The notes under the pieces: generated by a model | What the model was told of the DNA's origin: nothing | The model's database searches: none | What the model saw: the letters and a program-made list of their open reading frames with translations, nothing else | Program-made: the position numbers and the translations under genes | Source of the DNA: Acheta domesticus | Lineage: Eukaryota > Arthropoda > Insecta > Orthoptera > Gryllidae | Direction of reading: 5' to 3' | Assembly: GCA_031308135.1 (NCBI GenBank) | Contig: JAHLJT010009419.1 | Coordinates: 65,182,723 to 65,246,722, forward strand | DNA length: 64,000 nt | Shown: piece by piece, positions 22,470 through 34,639 of the stretch | How positions within the stretch are numbered: the stretch's first letter is position 1 | How the letters are laid out: every line of letters starts with the position of its first letter

Positions 22470-23520
22470 AGTATGTCGTCACCATTGCTACTGGAGTTTA
22501 CCACTGTCATATTTATAGTGCACACACTTTTTCTTGCAAATTTCCCTTAGATGAAATAAAGTATTAGGAAATAAATGGAGGAACATATTCGAAAAACTAC
22601 AGTAATTGATACTTGATTCATTTTAATGATATAATGCATCGGTTTTTCATTTAATTGAGTTCTGTGAAAGCGTACCTTGGGTAAGAAAAAAGAATATTCA
22701 GAAATAATTATTTATTAAGTATGTTAAAAATATTCAATCAATAATCTCGTCAGCAGATAAAACTGTTAAAAAACTTTACATTGTCAGTTGATTGAAAATG
22801 AATAAAATTAGTGCACTGTCAAATAAATAGAATACTGGTAAAGTATGGGTGGCTTGAAGTGTCAGTTATACACCAGCATTATGAATTTTTCAATATTGTG
22901 AAAATTGTGATGCTTGCTTAGCGCCTTTCTATACCTGCTTAGAATTCCATTATGATATTATCATTGTTTGCATGCGCGACGAAGTTTGCCTACAACAATG
23001 TTCCTGCAAATTTATTGTAGTCGGGGTGACCCAATACCCCCCAAGAGACTTCTCTTTAACTTGTGTGCCAAAATACTTGTAATCGTAATTGGTGAAAAGT
23101 GTGGTACGCGTGGTTTAAATTTATCTTTAAAATTAAATAAAAACCAACAATTTTTAAAGTTCCAATTACGATTACTTAAACGTTGTAACTCTCCAGTTCT
23201 TGTACAGTATATTACTTAGTGTGTCAATAAAATGCATTCCTTAAATATTAGGAATCTGGTTTGTCCCGATTATCGAGAACATTCCCTGTGGACACATTAG
23301 TCACAACGTTTGTGTGATGTATTGTGATGTATGTTGTCATGTAAACATATTTTGTACATTATTGTGCATATTTTGAGTGATGTATTGTAGTCACCCCGGC
23401 GACCATTTACACTAACATTCCCCACGCGTATGCTTCAAATGCTTAAACTTTTGAAACAAAGTCAGCAATCATGAGCCACGTTTGTGGTTAAAGGTTAATA
23501 TTCTTTTTTAAAAAAATCAG
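22470..23520. other. AT-rich stretch upstream of the Osiris-like donor; one short hairpin
   Basis: It contains a perfect 14-base inverted repeat, gtaatcgtaattgg (about 23079) against ccaattacgattac (about 23161). It also has facing copies of 'ggggtgac' near 23024 and 23392. A non-autonomous transposon is possible but not shown. Confidence 0.35.
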
Positions 23521-23538
23521 CGATCAAGGTTCACTTAC

Positions 23539-24139
23539 CCGCCTCCCCGCTCCACTCGCCGTCCGCCGGCGCCCACGTGCCTTCCTCGAACTGCAGGTAC
23601 TTCTCCGCGATCACGTCCGCCTGCAGGGCGGCGTCGCTGAACAGCCCCCGGAAGTACCTGAAGCCGCTCACCACGTCCTTGACCGCGTGCTTGGCGAAGG
23701 CGTGCTCCGCGGACACGGACGTGCGGTTTCTGCCATCTCGCTCTTCCTCACGTCGATTGCCGCCGTCGACGTGCTGAGCGTCAGCGTCGCCTCGCGTTTT
23801 TGCGTGCGCTGTCGATTGCGTCACCTGTGACGCGATCTCGTCTTCCGGCGCGCGCCCGGCGACCGTCGGCGGTTCTTGTGCGTCCCGGGTTCGTGCCCCG
23901 CCGTCGGCGTCGCCCGTGCGCGACGGATCGCCCTGAGGGAAGCCTCCGCGACGCCGCATGAAGTTGTGAATGGTCAGGAGGTTCTGTGGCGTCGCTTGAC
24001 GAGCCGCGTCGAACTCGCGGACCGCCCTCCAGTGGTGCCTGCTGTCGACCACGTATTCGTGCTTCCGCGGCTTGAATGCGTAGATGCTGGCTATCAAGAC
24101 ACTACACACCATGATTGTTAACATCAGCTTCAAAATCAT
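23539..24139 (-). CDS. Osiris-like secreted/membrane protein, first coding exon
   Basis: This is a 601-bp exon of 200 codons plus one base, strongly GC-rich in AT-rich surroundings and ending at a consensus donor GTAAGT (23538-23533). The ATG at 24139 opens a clear signal peptide (residues 1-21: a Lys, a Leu/Ile/Val core, and a likely cut after Ile-Tyr-Ala). The rest is polar and charged, with a low-complexity Asp/Glu/Arg/Gly middle (about 65-140), an N-glycosylation sequon NRT (138-140) and a more conserved-looking helix-like end (145-185, with GFRYFRGLF). The phase matches the cysteine exon at 14400. I do not recognise this 200-residue region. It is a much longer N-terminal part than usual for Osiris proteins, so linkage to the downstream exons is inferred from phase, orientation and composition only. 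Confidence 0.65.
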
Positions 24140-24309
24140 TATATGAGATTTCGCTTTTGGTGAGTGCTGGGTAATGTTGATGGTACTAGTAATGATTGGA
24201 AGGAAACGTGGGTGAGTCTAAGCTGTCGCTCACATTGTCTAGTTGCAGGAGAAAGTGGATGATCAGGGGAAAGGTTTTAGAGCAGACTAATGGAAAGTGG
24301 AAGCGATGT

Positions 24310-24645
24310 AGGAGCGGTGTCCTTACGTCTTGGCGGTGTATCCTCACAATAGGTCCTTACGATGTGTCCTCAGAATGCAACGTAATGGCTCTTCCTAACG
24401 ACGTGACCTCAAGATGCAAGTGTCCTCTAGACGATAACGAGGCGACGTCTTCACAATAGCCCACACGTTGCGCCTTGGCGTTGCTTCCTCATAAAACGTG
24501 GTCACAATGCGTCCTCAGTGTAGGGCACGGGGGGTCGGAGCGGGCGTCCTCGCGGTGCGTTCTCACAAAACGTCTTCATAAAATGTCCTCATAGACTGTG
24601 ACGATGCGTCCTGAGCGTAGGGCTGGGCGGCGTGGCAGCGTGCGT
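24310..24645. repeat. Degenerate 'gcgtcctcacaaaac' short tandem repeat in the 5' region
   Basis: The phrases tcctcacaa, tccttac, tcctcagaatgc, tcttcacaat, tcctcataaaac, tcctcagtg and ttctcacaaaacg recur roughly every 15-30 bp, alternating with 'gcggtg' or 'gatg'. They lie just upstream (minus-strand sense) of the signal-peptide exon, probably in its promoter or 5' UTR. Confidence 0.5.
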
Positions 24646-24910
24646 CCTCGCGGTGCGTCGCGGCGCGAGGGCAGAGCGCTAGTGGCGAGGGCGGAGGGTC
24701 GGCGGGGCTCGCTCTGCTTGCGCGCACCGTGGCGAGACGAGGCTGCTCCACTGACGACGCGGCGACACTGAGCGGAGCGGCGCGGCGGCGGCGGCGGCGG
24801 CCCGAAACCGCGAACCCGACCGCCGAACTTCACCGCCCACCCCACCCCTACCCCCGCCCCCGCGACCACAGATTCCACCCAGACGCGGTCGCTATTCTGC
24901 CAGGGCACGG
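24540..24910 (-). promoter_or_regulatory. CpG-rich putative promoter/5' UTR of the Osiris-like gene
   Basis: This is a 370-bp island of very high GC with dense CpG, including a (GGC)n run near 24783-24803 and a C-rich run near 24840-24865. It sits 0.4-0.8 kb upstream of the minus-strand ATG at 24139. No TATA box was evident. Overlapping ORFs in both strands are composition artefacts. A non-coding first exon could lie here. Confidence 0.4.
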
Positions 24911-24959
24911 TTATCCGTTGCTGTCATCCTTATCAATACCCTGCTGATCTAGTACACCA

Positions 24960-27900
24960 GAAGGAAAATGTGTTAGGTACACGTAAATTCTAAACCTGTG
25001 GTGAAAAAGAGCGTTGGATTTTAATTTCACTTAATCTTTTGAGTGTCAAAAAGGTAGGATAAAGGCACCACAGCAAACAGTCGTACTAAAGCTACATTTA
25101 CGTCCAGAGGCAAATATAGTGGATATCTCAATATTTGTTCAATGAATCAAGGAAGTCTGGTCGAAAAACCTATCCGAGATGCAGATGGTTTGCCTGGCAG
25201 CAATTGTATAATATTGTAAGTAAATTGTTGGATTCGTTTTAAGTATGAATTCAAACACTCACTGTTCTAGCTCTCAAATTATTTCGAAATGCGAAATGCG
25301 AAAATTATTGGAATTTAATGTAGACTTTTAGAATTATTGATTCAGATAATATATTTCTTTATTAAGAGTTCCTTGTTTTTACCTTAAAACTAAGAGTTCT
25401 TAGCTTGTGGATCATACTCAAGTGATGCATAGTCATTCTACGCAAACCATACTACCCTACCATATCACTACTATAATCCTGCATGCACTTGTACTCCGTA
25501 GGTGATTGTCTTCTGCAGTATATTAAAAATGCCTTGTAGGATATCATGTATAAAAATAGGCATTTGAGGCTTTTCTACAACTCTAACCAGTGGGTTCATA
25601 ACTGGTATTTCACATTACCATGGTCTACCGTGAATTATAAAATACATAATAAAGGACTTTTAAGTATCAAATTTTCAAATGAATGTAAATATATTTAGTA
25701 CACCAATACAATTGAAATACCCTCGATATCCCAATCCTAAGGTAAAAAACGCGCGATTTTGAATTAATACCTACGAGTCTTTTCTAGTTTTTTTTAGAAT
25801 TTGAAGAAGGGTGTAACATAAATGTATACATAATAATAAATTTTCAGGTGAACGGATTTCTTATTGCATTCTAAAAAAATAAATGAAATAATTAATACAA
25901 ATGAGTGTATAAAGATAATGAACAGTCTTAATGTTCTCGCAATCCTCTTAGATATACAGGAAATAAACGCGATAACGCGTGTTACAATGACTAAACGCAC
26001 TGACGTAAAAATGTGGTTCAGAATAAAATGCTTCTTGGGCATGTCTTTTAAGAAAATTGAATGCTAGCAAAATTCCCTAGACACCTTGTTAGTCCCACTA
26101 GTACCATTATCTCATCCTCGATGACAGCATCTCATCTTCTGCGGCCAAGTAGCTGCCAGTAGCTGATATTCTCCACTGCACAGTCACAGTCCCTGGCTCT
26201 ACGTGCATAGTGCGTAACACGACATGAGCAACACGGCTTCAACCCCCACAAACCGCCTCTTTACTGACTCCGCCTCCTATTTAACTCCCGTTTCCTCTCC
26301 TAGGAGGCACATTTTTTGTGAATAGACTTTTTTGAGCTAGTGCTAAAAGAAATTCAATTTTAAAATCGGTTTTTATTTTTAAATAGATATTTTACTTCAG
26401 ATATTTTTGAATGAAATACAGCTTAAAAGAATGAAATACCTTTTAAACTACCAATATTTCAAAGTATTAAAGAAAGGTATTTGTTTAGTTGAGGATTTTT
26501 ATAGTAGGAACTTTATAATTAATCCGTCCGTTTGTCCGACACTCATGATTACACTATTTCCTTTCAGCCTATGATGACACATGAAGAGGTATTTTACGTG
26601 TCTCGATCTCCTGATGGGGAAATATTTATTTTTTCGGAATCTATCCAGAAGATTCCAGAAAATGTCTCAAAACGTGTAATTTAAGCAACTAAAGCACGTT
26701 TTTTAGATTTACGGTCCTAAAAGAGGTCGGTACTGTCCTTACGGTCCTTTTCGTGAAGAGAATCAATTGTCAGACTTCACAGGCAATAACCTGTAAGCTA
26801 TTTTTGAACGTTTATAGAAAATCACGTGATTTTTATAGTTTCAATCATCTATCTTACGTTGATGAAGCGCAGTGAATTATATATTCTCCAGCAATTCTTT
26901 AAATCAATGATGAAAATTAAAGTATTTAAATTAACGCTACAATATTATATGTTCTCCTGCCACTTAATCTGACTTCGACCACATCTTTGTTTCTGACATT
27001 GCCGCTAACAACACCAATCCCCAGAACTGTATTTGTACAGGCTGCATGGCCGACTTGTGGTCACGACTATTTAAATAAATTCAACCCTGTTTAAATCTGT
27101 CTTCAGAATTTCATACAGAAATAGAATATTTCATTAAACTTCATACAAATATAGAAATTCTGGCACTATTTCTTGCTTTCTGTTTACCAAATACCTCAAT
27201 AGTACTCAACTTCTGATAATTCGTGAATTCACCGAAATAATTCATGAATTCACTATTTCATTCATTCGTTACTGGAGTCATGGAAGAAGAACAGTTCAAG
27301 AAACCTTTATATTGATCATGTCTTGCTTCATATTGATTCATCACTCACATCAATTCTTTTGCGGCAAATTATATAATCAAAATGCTACTGTAGCAAATAC
27401 ATTATTGTAAAGTCGCGCGTCGTTACTGATGCAGGTTTGAGGTAAGGATGAGAGAGGAAGGCATTGGAATGCGTTCCTTGATCCATTGCTATAACACTAC
27501 ACTTTCTATGGCTGGATGACCATATTGCCTTCAAAACTGCAAAATTGTGTGTTTCTTAAGTTGTTATTTTTGGTTGAGAATTAGAGACCGCCGTCAATAT
27601 AGAATTAAAACTTTTACCGTTTAGGATCTTGTGTTACAGTCAGTCTTACGCTGTTTACTGGTATTTAACAGAAACGAAACCTTATTTGTATACGCAACAA
27701 GTCAGGTCAAAGACAGATCAAGCTGTGCTTTGTCCACCCAACGCTAAAAGCTCGAGGTTCGTTTCGATCGATATATATTTCTATTTTTCTTCTTTGATAA
27801 TTTTCGCAACCTGTTTATAAAAACCTGAATGATTTTTGTTACCTTTGTGGTATTTATTTCATCTTTTACTAATGTCTCAGTAATGTATATAAAATTATAT

Positions 27901-29165
27901 TGTTTCTTCTTAAAAGTGTTTCTTCTTTAAAATTCATTTCTTTGGCATCTTAATAGTGTTTTGATCATCACTCTTTTGTTCAAAACGTTCGTAAAAACAG
28001 CATTAAAGAACGATAATAATAAGTATCCGTTTTTAATTCTAACACTTATTATCGGAGAGTTTCGTACAAGTAAACGCAAAAGGTGGTTCAGTCTTGTGGT
28101 ATAAGTGTGTACAGATCAGTTACAGAGTGTAAGCTCAATTAATTATGATTCAGTACACGCGAGAAATAAAAATTAATTGGCGTTTACCTAAAAGTAGAAC
28201 TTGAAAATACAGATAATGTTTACAAGGGTAGAGTTCTTGAGTTAATTTAATTATAATTAGTAATAATTAGTAGTAATTATAATTTAGTTATAATTACTAA
28301 TTATATTTTAATTGACCTATTACTAACATTACTAACTAGTATAAATCCTCCCTTTAATAGCTTATCCAACTTTTAAACGTTTCTAATAAATCGACATGTC
28401 CACTAATTCAGCTTATCGAATAATTCGGCTTTACAATATTTCGATTTATCGAAATATTTCACTTATCCAATTTCACGACTAATACAGTTACTGAACTTAT
28501 CCAATAATTTTATTCAGCAAGTAATTCGATTGCTCCGGAAGTATGAATTACCAGAGTTTGAAGTAGAAATGGTGTCAACCAATCAAGCATTTATTGTATT
28601 AACACCTCAGAGCAAAAATACAAAAATTCTGAAATAGACCTCACGAGTAAGGGGCGTATTTTGATGACCTAAAACATTGTAAAAAATGATCGATAAAATG
28701 CTCTTAAAATTTCTTAAAAATGCCTTAAAACAAAGAAAAATGACGTAAAAAATTAGATGAAAACAACTTCAGGTGAACAAATCAAGCTGTTTGATATGTT
28801 ACGGATGTAATAGAGACATCTTCCTTTTGTTCAAGTGAACTCAGCTGGAAAACTTTTGATTTGGACTGTTCTTTACAGAAAATCTTGTTTCTAGAAGCAA
28901 GTACCATTAAAATTATATTAAAATCGATGAAATCAGCAAAAATTGAAATAAAAATGACATAAAACGGCAAAAAAATGACTTATTAGTCGAAATCGATGGA
29001 AAATGCAAAAAAATGATAAGTATGAAAAATGGGCCATTTCTTTTTGTCATATATAAAATGAAATTCTATACTAACCAGCATTGTTCTAAAGTGAAAAGAA
29101 AAATGATGAAATTTCATTAAAATCCGCCCCCTACTCATGAGTATTTATTATTTTGCTACAGTACA
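24960..29165. other. Gene-poor AT-rich stretch
   Basis: No exon or RNA gene was recognised over 4 kb. Near 28235-28315 there is a dense AT palindromic tract built on 'taattataatta'. Short ORFs (25794-26042, 27629-27820, 28782-28970) lack motifs. Confidence 0.45.
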
Positions 29166-29189
29166 ATTCAGAACAGGATATCAGTACAG

Positions 29190-29440
29190 CTCCCCTGCTA
29201 AGAGTGCGCCCGAGGGCAGGAGGGGAGTAGCATCTCGCGCTGGCCTCCTTTTTCTGCTGGCGGAGAAGACGACGCGCGTTTTCCGCTTCACTTGAGCATC
29301 GCGCTGCGCGTAATTTCCTTGTTTAGGACGCTCATGCAATTCTCTCCGCTGGCTGAGCCCGCCCCGCCCTCGCCCGGGGCACGGAGCGGCGCGGCGCTCA
29401 GTGGGCCCGCGGCGAAGGAAGAAAGCTTTCGCCCATCTTT
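29190..29440. other. GC-rich island of unknown role
   Basis: About 250 bp of CpG-rich DNA stands out from the AT-rich flanks. ORFs are open on both strands (29181-29450 minus, 29292-29534 plus) with no recognisable protein. It could be a promoter island or transposon end. A minisatellite starts 200 bp later. Confidence 0.3.
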
Positions 29441-29618
29441 GCGAAATCACGAAAACTGCAGATTGCTGGATTTGAAGCTATCCTCTCAAATGCCCAAAAA
29501 TGATATTTTTTCTCCCTTTCGCTCGTCTCATTAATTTCCTCAGCTCACTGATTTCCTCGTCTCACCAAATTCTTCGACTCTCCAATTTCCTCGACTCACT
29601 AAATTCTTCGTCTCTCCC

Positions 29619-29880
29619 ATTTCCTAGTCTCCACAATTTCCTAGTCTCCACAATTTCCTAGTCTCCACAATTTCCTAGTCTCCACAATTTCCTAGTCGCC
29701 ACAATTTCCTAGTCTCCACAATTTCCTAGTCTCCACAATTTCCTAGTCTCCACAATTTCCTAGTCTCCACAATTTCCTAGTCTCCACAATTTCCTAGTCT
29801 CCACAATTTCCTAGTCTCCACAATTTCCTAGTCTCCACAATTTCCTAGTCTCCACAATTTCCTAGTCTCCACAATTTTCT
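29619..29880. repeat. 17-bp minisatellite, ~15 near-perfect units
   Basis: The unit atttcctagtctccaca repeats about 15 times with only one or two substitutions (for example 'tcgcc' near 29697). On both sides (about 29530-29618 and 29881-29935) lie increasingly degenerate relatives such as 'ccaatttcctcgactcact' and 'ccaatttcctcgtctct'. This is the usual pattern of a homogenised core with old edges. Confidence 0.95.
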
Positions 29881-29959
29881 AGTCTCTCCAATTTCATCGT
29901 TTCTCCAATTTCCTCGTCTCTCCAATTTCCATGCTTCTCTTCCTCGTTATTTCCTGTTT

Positions 29960-32270
29960 CCCGAGTTGTGACTCACAAGGGAATATCCCGAGATGTTCTC
30001 TCCGATTTTCTCCCGTTGTCTGAGTCATTGTTGATTTTCTTTTCAACAGAAGTATAACATTATAAAAACTCCTTTGTATTTAGTTTCCTTAATTATCTTC
30101 CGTTACCTATTTTTGAAATATGATTTTATATTTGGGGTAATTTAGCCCTGAAATTGAGCAATAGAAAACTATATTGATGTTAAATTGTAATGTTTTTGTT
30201 ATGTACATTTTATCATTGTGTTTAGTTCAAAATATTGAATTTTTCTTTGCGACAAAGTATCTCTTTCGCCCCAACTGTAGAGGACTATTCCTTCCCTTTA
30301 AAATGTTTATCTCAGAAAAAAAAACACTCAAGGGAGTCATATTTATTCATCATTTAAAACATTATTCACATCAGCCAAATCGCAGGGGGTCTTGAGATAT
30401 TTCCTTGACAGACGCGCAACCCGTTGAAAAACACGGTCGAATTCATAATGGTCACAGAAATTAGGTGGAGGGTTGTTGAAAACTGCCTATCCCGCCTAAC
30501 TATTCAATCTACGCCTATCGTGATTTTTCTTCAGAAATCAAGTTGATCAGTTGATCGGTTTCTCTTCAAATTCAAACTTTCATTATTAGTTTCTGCGAAA
30601 ATTTAAATAAATAATTTTCCATTTCCTTCTGTACTATTGCAGTAAAGCATGTTCGTCGTATAATAAGCATCTAAAATATAATGTTTTCTTGGTGCGAACA
30701 GCTTGTACATTATTAGGTATGTTCTCTCTTGAAATTCTTAGGCATACCACTTAACAAAACACATGTTGATTTCAAAATATTTACGGTGATGATATTATGA
30801 AATATTTATTTAAGAAAGTTCATTTTACATATGTGCGTCGTTCAATTATTGACCGTAAGTTACAAAAATAGAAATAGTATTTTTCAAATGAAAAATTTCA
30901 CAATTAGGTTCTTCAAAATTTGTCTTGTTCTTCAACATTTAATAGTTTTAGTTTTTTGAAGTGCTTTGCAGTCATCTTGTTTTAGGCCCACTGTGGTCGG
31001 CGACTTAAAACGCACTTTTTCCCTCTTGTTCTGTTAGACTAATGGTTTAATAAACTGCTCTGAACATCACATTAAATTAGACTTTCTTGGGAGGAAATGC
31101 TCGCCATGCAAGATGTAGCGTAATTTGATAGTGTCAGTATGACACATTTTACAACAAAATGTAGGAAACGTTTGTCATTTCAGGGTACCTTTCGTTTAGA
31201 AGAAACAAAGTGCGCTTTGTTCTCTTAAAAATATTATATCATTTATGAGAGAGAATAGCACGTTTGTCAAGGTTTTAACATGAGATATTAACTCCTCACT
31301 TAAATGTTTCATATCTGTAATTTTTTGTCATTCTTATAATATTTTGCTGATCACAGTAAAGATTGTATTATATACTAGTAAGAAATTTGTATTTATTTTT
31401 TATCTATTAATTATCTAATTTTATCTTATTCTATGCTATGCTATGAACGTTATTATTTCCCTTTTTAGAATTTTCGAATTTGAGACCATTCATTCTAGAA
31501 AGGTTCTTTATTTTCGTGTCCTTTACATGGTTATTTTTGCCATATCACTCATTCACATCATTGCTTCGTGGTATGTTTCATTTATAGCATCACATAAACG
31601 GTAAGTAATACACTTGACTAAATTTAAACATAATTCCCTCCAGACGCCAAACCTCTGATAACTCAATTTTACTACAGAAATGAAGTTTTGGAAGTATTCA
31701 AATGCCACATCAACAATCCAGGAAAAAACAGGATTGCTTGGAATGATGTGCGTAGCTACACTACGACTCAAATCACCAAATTCCAAGAAAGATTTTGAAG
31801 ACTGAAATTACATGATTTTTCTACTTTTATTTTTGAGGTAAGAATGTATAACCGTCACTTCTACCTCAGATCTTACTTCATAATTAGGCTCCTAACTGTC
31901 ATATAAGCACCGACATTTGTTTCTTTGTTTGTCTTGTAACCTGTTGTTTTTTACGATTTCCCTGTTTTTGTAATTGTAAGAGTTCTGTTACTCAAGGAAA
32001 ATGCAACCATGTTGTTGCGCTTGGAATGAATGGAAAACCTGAGCAAATAACATAGTAAGGAGCATACTTTCAGTGTATTCTACGGAGAGTTGATATTTCA
32101 TTCACTGCGAGTTTTTGTCATTCAGTTTGTCCCACTGACGACCTAAATGTTACTTCATGTATTCTACCTTGGACGAATTATACTCTGAAGAAAATTCTTT
32201 CGATGATCGTTAGACAAGTCTCTTCTTTATCCGTTCAAAAATATAAAGATAAAAAACCAAATTAGAAAGT
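29960..32270. other. AT-rich stretch without recognisable genes
   Basis: No exon, RNA gene or repeat family was recognised. The ORFs at 30174-30395 and 31553-31786 have no motif or splice context. Confidence 0.45.
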
Positions 32271-32279
32271 ATTACACCA

Positions 32280-33640
32280 GCGAAGTGAAAATATAAGTCC
32301 TGCTTCTCTTGGAACAGACGCCATTAAAGCGTTAAAAGTAGGACAGCAACAGGATTAGACAAAATAAATGCTATGAGTTGGAAATATAGTAGAATGCCTT
32401 TACAGTTGAGATTGTTACATTTGTTTAACATGTGCTGAAACAAGGTAAAATACTACAAAAATGGTTAAAGGCGAAAGTAATCCCATTATTTAAGAAAGAT
32501 AGCAGAGAAAACTGAGAATTATAGAGACATCAGCTTTTTGGATAGTGCGTATAAGATACATGTTAGAATACTTCATCAAAGACTGAAAATAATTGGTGAT
32601 TGCTTAATAGGCGAAGACCAACTGGGATTTAGAAAGTGTCGAGGCACTATAGATGCCTTATTTACTATCAAACAGATCGTAGAAAAAAGACATGATGGAG
32701 CGTACTTATTAGAAGAAATTTACCATCTTATTAATGCTTATTAAGTCTGTGCCAAAGCACGAAAGTTGTTATTGATACCCCCAAAAGGTTGACGGAAGAA
32801 GTTAAAACAAATAAAAATGTTAGATAGGGAGGTTTTATTTCTCCAAAATTCTTTATTTTATATCTTGACAACATTTTTTACAAATTGAGAGAAATTTTTA
32901 ACTCGGGAATTCAACTAAACCCTGCCCAAATGAATCTTTACTTTCTTGCATATGGAGATGATTCAGCAAACACAGCAATGAAGACATGCTGCAAAGAGGT
33001 ATGTATGTATTGTAAAATATATTTAAGATTATCATCTTAAAATATCTACTAACAAAACTAAAGTGATGGCTTTTCATGGAAAATACCCTGCCAGATCAAA
33101 AATAGTTTGGAATGGGAAGACTGTAAAGCAAGTTCAGTTTTAATTACTTAGAATGCGAAGTATCTTCTGTATTTGACGACAATGTCACAAACAAATTAAA
33201 ATGATTTAAATATATTTGTAGGACAATTTATAGAACCCTGAAATGTGAAACAAGAAAAGAAGCCAGTCTTAAATTCTGTAAGAGAATGGCAGAACCAATA
33301 ATAATATATGGAAGCGAGACCTTGCCCCCTCTCAAAAAGAGAAATTAATAGAGAGTCGCACAAATATTTCTTAGAGCTTTAAAAAGGTGTACTTAGGTAG
33401 ATGACAAAATTAAGTCAAGAAATACGTGAAGAGTTAGAGATAAAAACAGACAGAAGAAGACAAGTGACACTAAAATGAATTCGAGCAGTCATCTGGAGCA
33501 AATGAGCAGAAGCTGAATTTCTCGACTGACAAAGGACTACATATCAACCGGAGGAAGGTCCGAGAAGACGATGGTTTCCGAAATAGGCACTCCTGTGTAA
33601 TCCATGAAATGTAGAAGGCGGAGGAGAAGAAGAAGAAGAA
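32280..33640 (+). pseudogene. Decayed LINE reverse transcriptase
   Basis: Fragments in several frames follow the order of a non-LTR reverse transcriptase. 'SAYKIHVRILHQRLK' is at 32545-32590, QLGFRKCRGTIDALFTIKQI at about 32620-32680 (fingers/palm), and AYGDDSAN at about 32950-32973 corresponds to the catalytic Tyr-x-Asp-Asp box. The 3' part near 33400-33600 resembles the Lys/Arg-rich C-terminal tail ending in a 'RPRRRW'-like phrase. A (gaagaa)n-rich stretch follows. Many stops and frameshifts are present and the endonuclease domain was not found, so it is a dead 5'-truncated copy. Confidence 0.7.
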
Positions 33641-33649
33641 GCATCTTCT

Positions 33650-34600
33650 CTTGGAAAGCATCAAATTATTGCTTATACAAGGTATTCACAGCCTGAGCCC
33701 GCAAATTTCAAAGGAAAAGTAATAATAAGGCAAACATTGTAAATTTACAATTTGGGCTTTTCCATTTTTTCAGAGTTGTCTCTCTGATCAAATGCGTCCG
33801 CTGTAGCCGCTGTCTCCAGAGAGAGTGAATATTATAGAATTTCTACAAGACTATGGCTTGCACCTCCTCCTCCATACACGAAAAATGGCCGTATAGCAGA
33901 GACTCTGGCATAGTAATAAGTAATATTCTTCTGGCGAAGACGCTCGAAATTAACGAACACCTTTTATAAACGACGATATCAAAGAACAACGCTCAATAAC
34001 TGTTCATAACTAAAAGCTTATTCTTGAAAAAAAAATACAGAAATGACTGCTTGGAGTACTTGAAGCCGCAAAGACGGAAACTAGAGGAAACGGACTGAAA
34101 TTCACAGTAAAGAAGAAAATATTTTCAATTCTCCGTATAACCTGGCAGCATTTTTGTATCAGAAGAGTAAGACACAGTTAATGTCTAGTGCCTACAGTAC
34201 TGCACAGTGCTGTCTATTCAACCATGAATATATGCACTAATCAAGTGTTAAAATAAAAAGTACTGTACCTAGATGATTCGAAAATAAGAGAAACTGTTAT
34301 TTATGTTTTAGCATTGTCATATGCACTCCTCTTCCTAATTCATACTTTCTATTTTTAGTAAAACAATTTGAACGAAAATAAAAATAAGTTAAAACCTTTT
34401 TATGAACATTTATGAGCCTATGTAATAAATTACGTAGGATATTTTCCCTATTTCAAAAGCTTTGGTCATCTTTCAGACGCCAACAAAAAGATTTCAGAGC
34501 CTCAAAATCCGAAGCCTCCTCGTTATTCCAGGAACCGCACGTCGACTTGCAAGACAGGGTGTAGCGGTAGATCTGTTCCCCTGACGCACGCGGCGCGTAG
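33650..34600. other. AT-rich stretch without recognisable genes
   Basis: Nothing was recognised between the LINE relic and the C-rich tract. Confidence 0.4.
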
Positions 34601-34639
34601 CGTCACCGCCCCAAGATTGATTGGCGTACGTGACAGCGC

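Larger units (their letters stand above)
14401..23538 (-). other. Intron 1 of the Osiris-like gene
   Basis: This inferred 9,138-bp phase-1 intron starts with the donor GTAAGT (23538-23533) and ends with ctgcag. It carries a P-element/THAP transposase relic, a SINE, an (AT)n microsatellite, a three-unit repeat and several large inverted repeats. If exons 1 and 2 are not one gene, this is simply intergenic DNA. Confidence 0.45.

Noticed and set aside
23577..24121. Plus-strand ORFs opposite the signal-peptide exon
   Set aside because: They are antisense shadows of a GC-rich coding exon. The minus strand has the signal peptide, the consensus donor and the matching phase.
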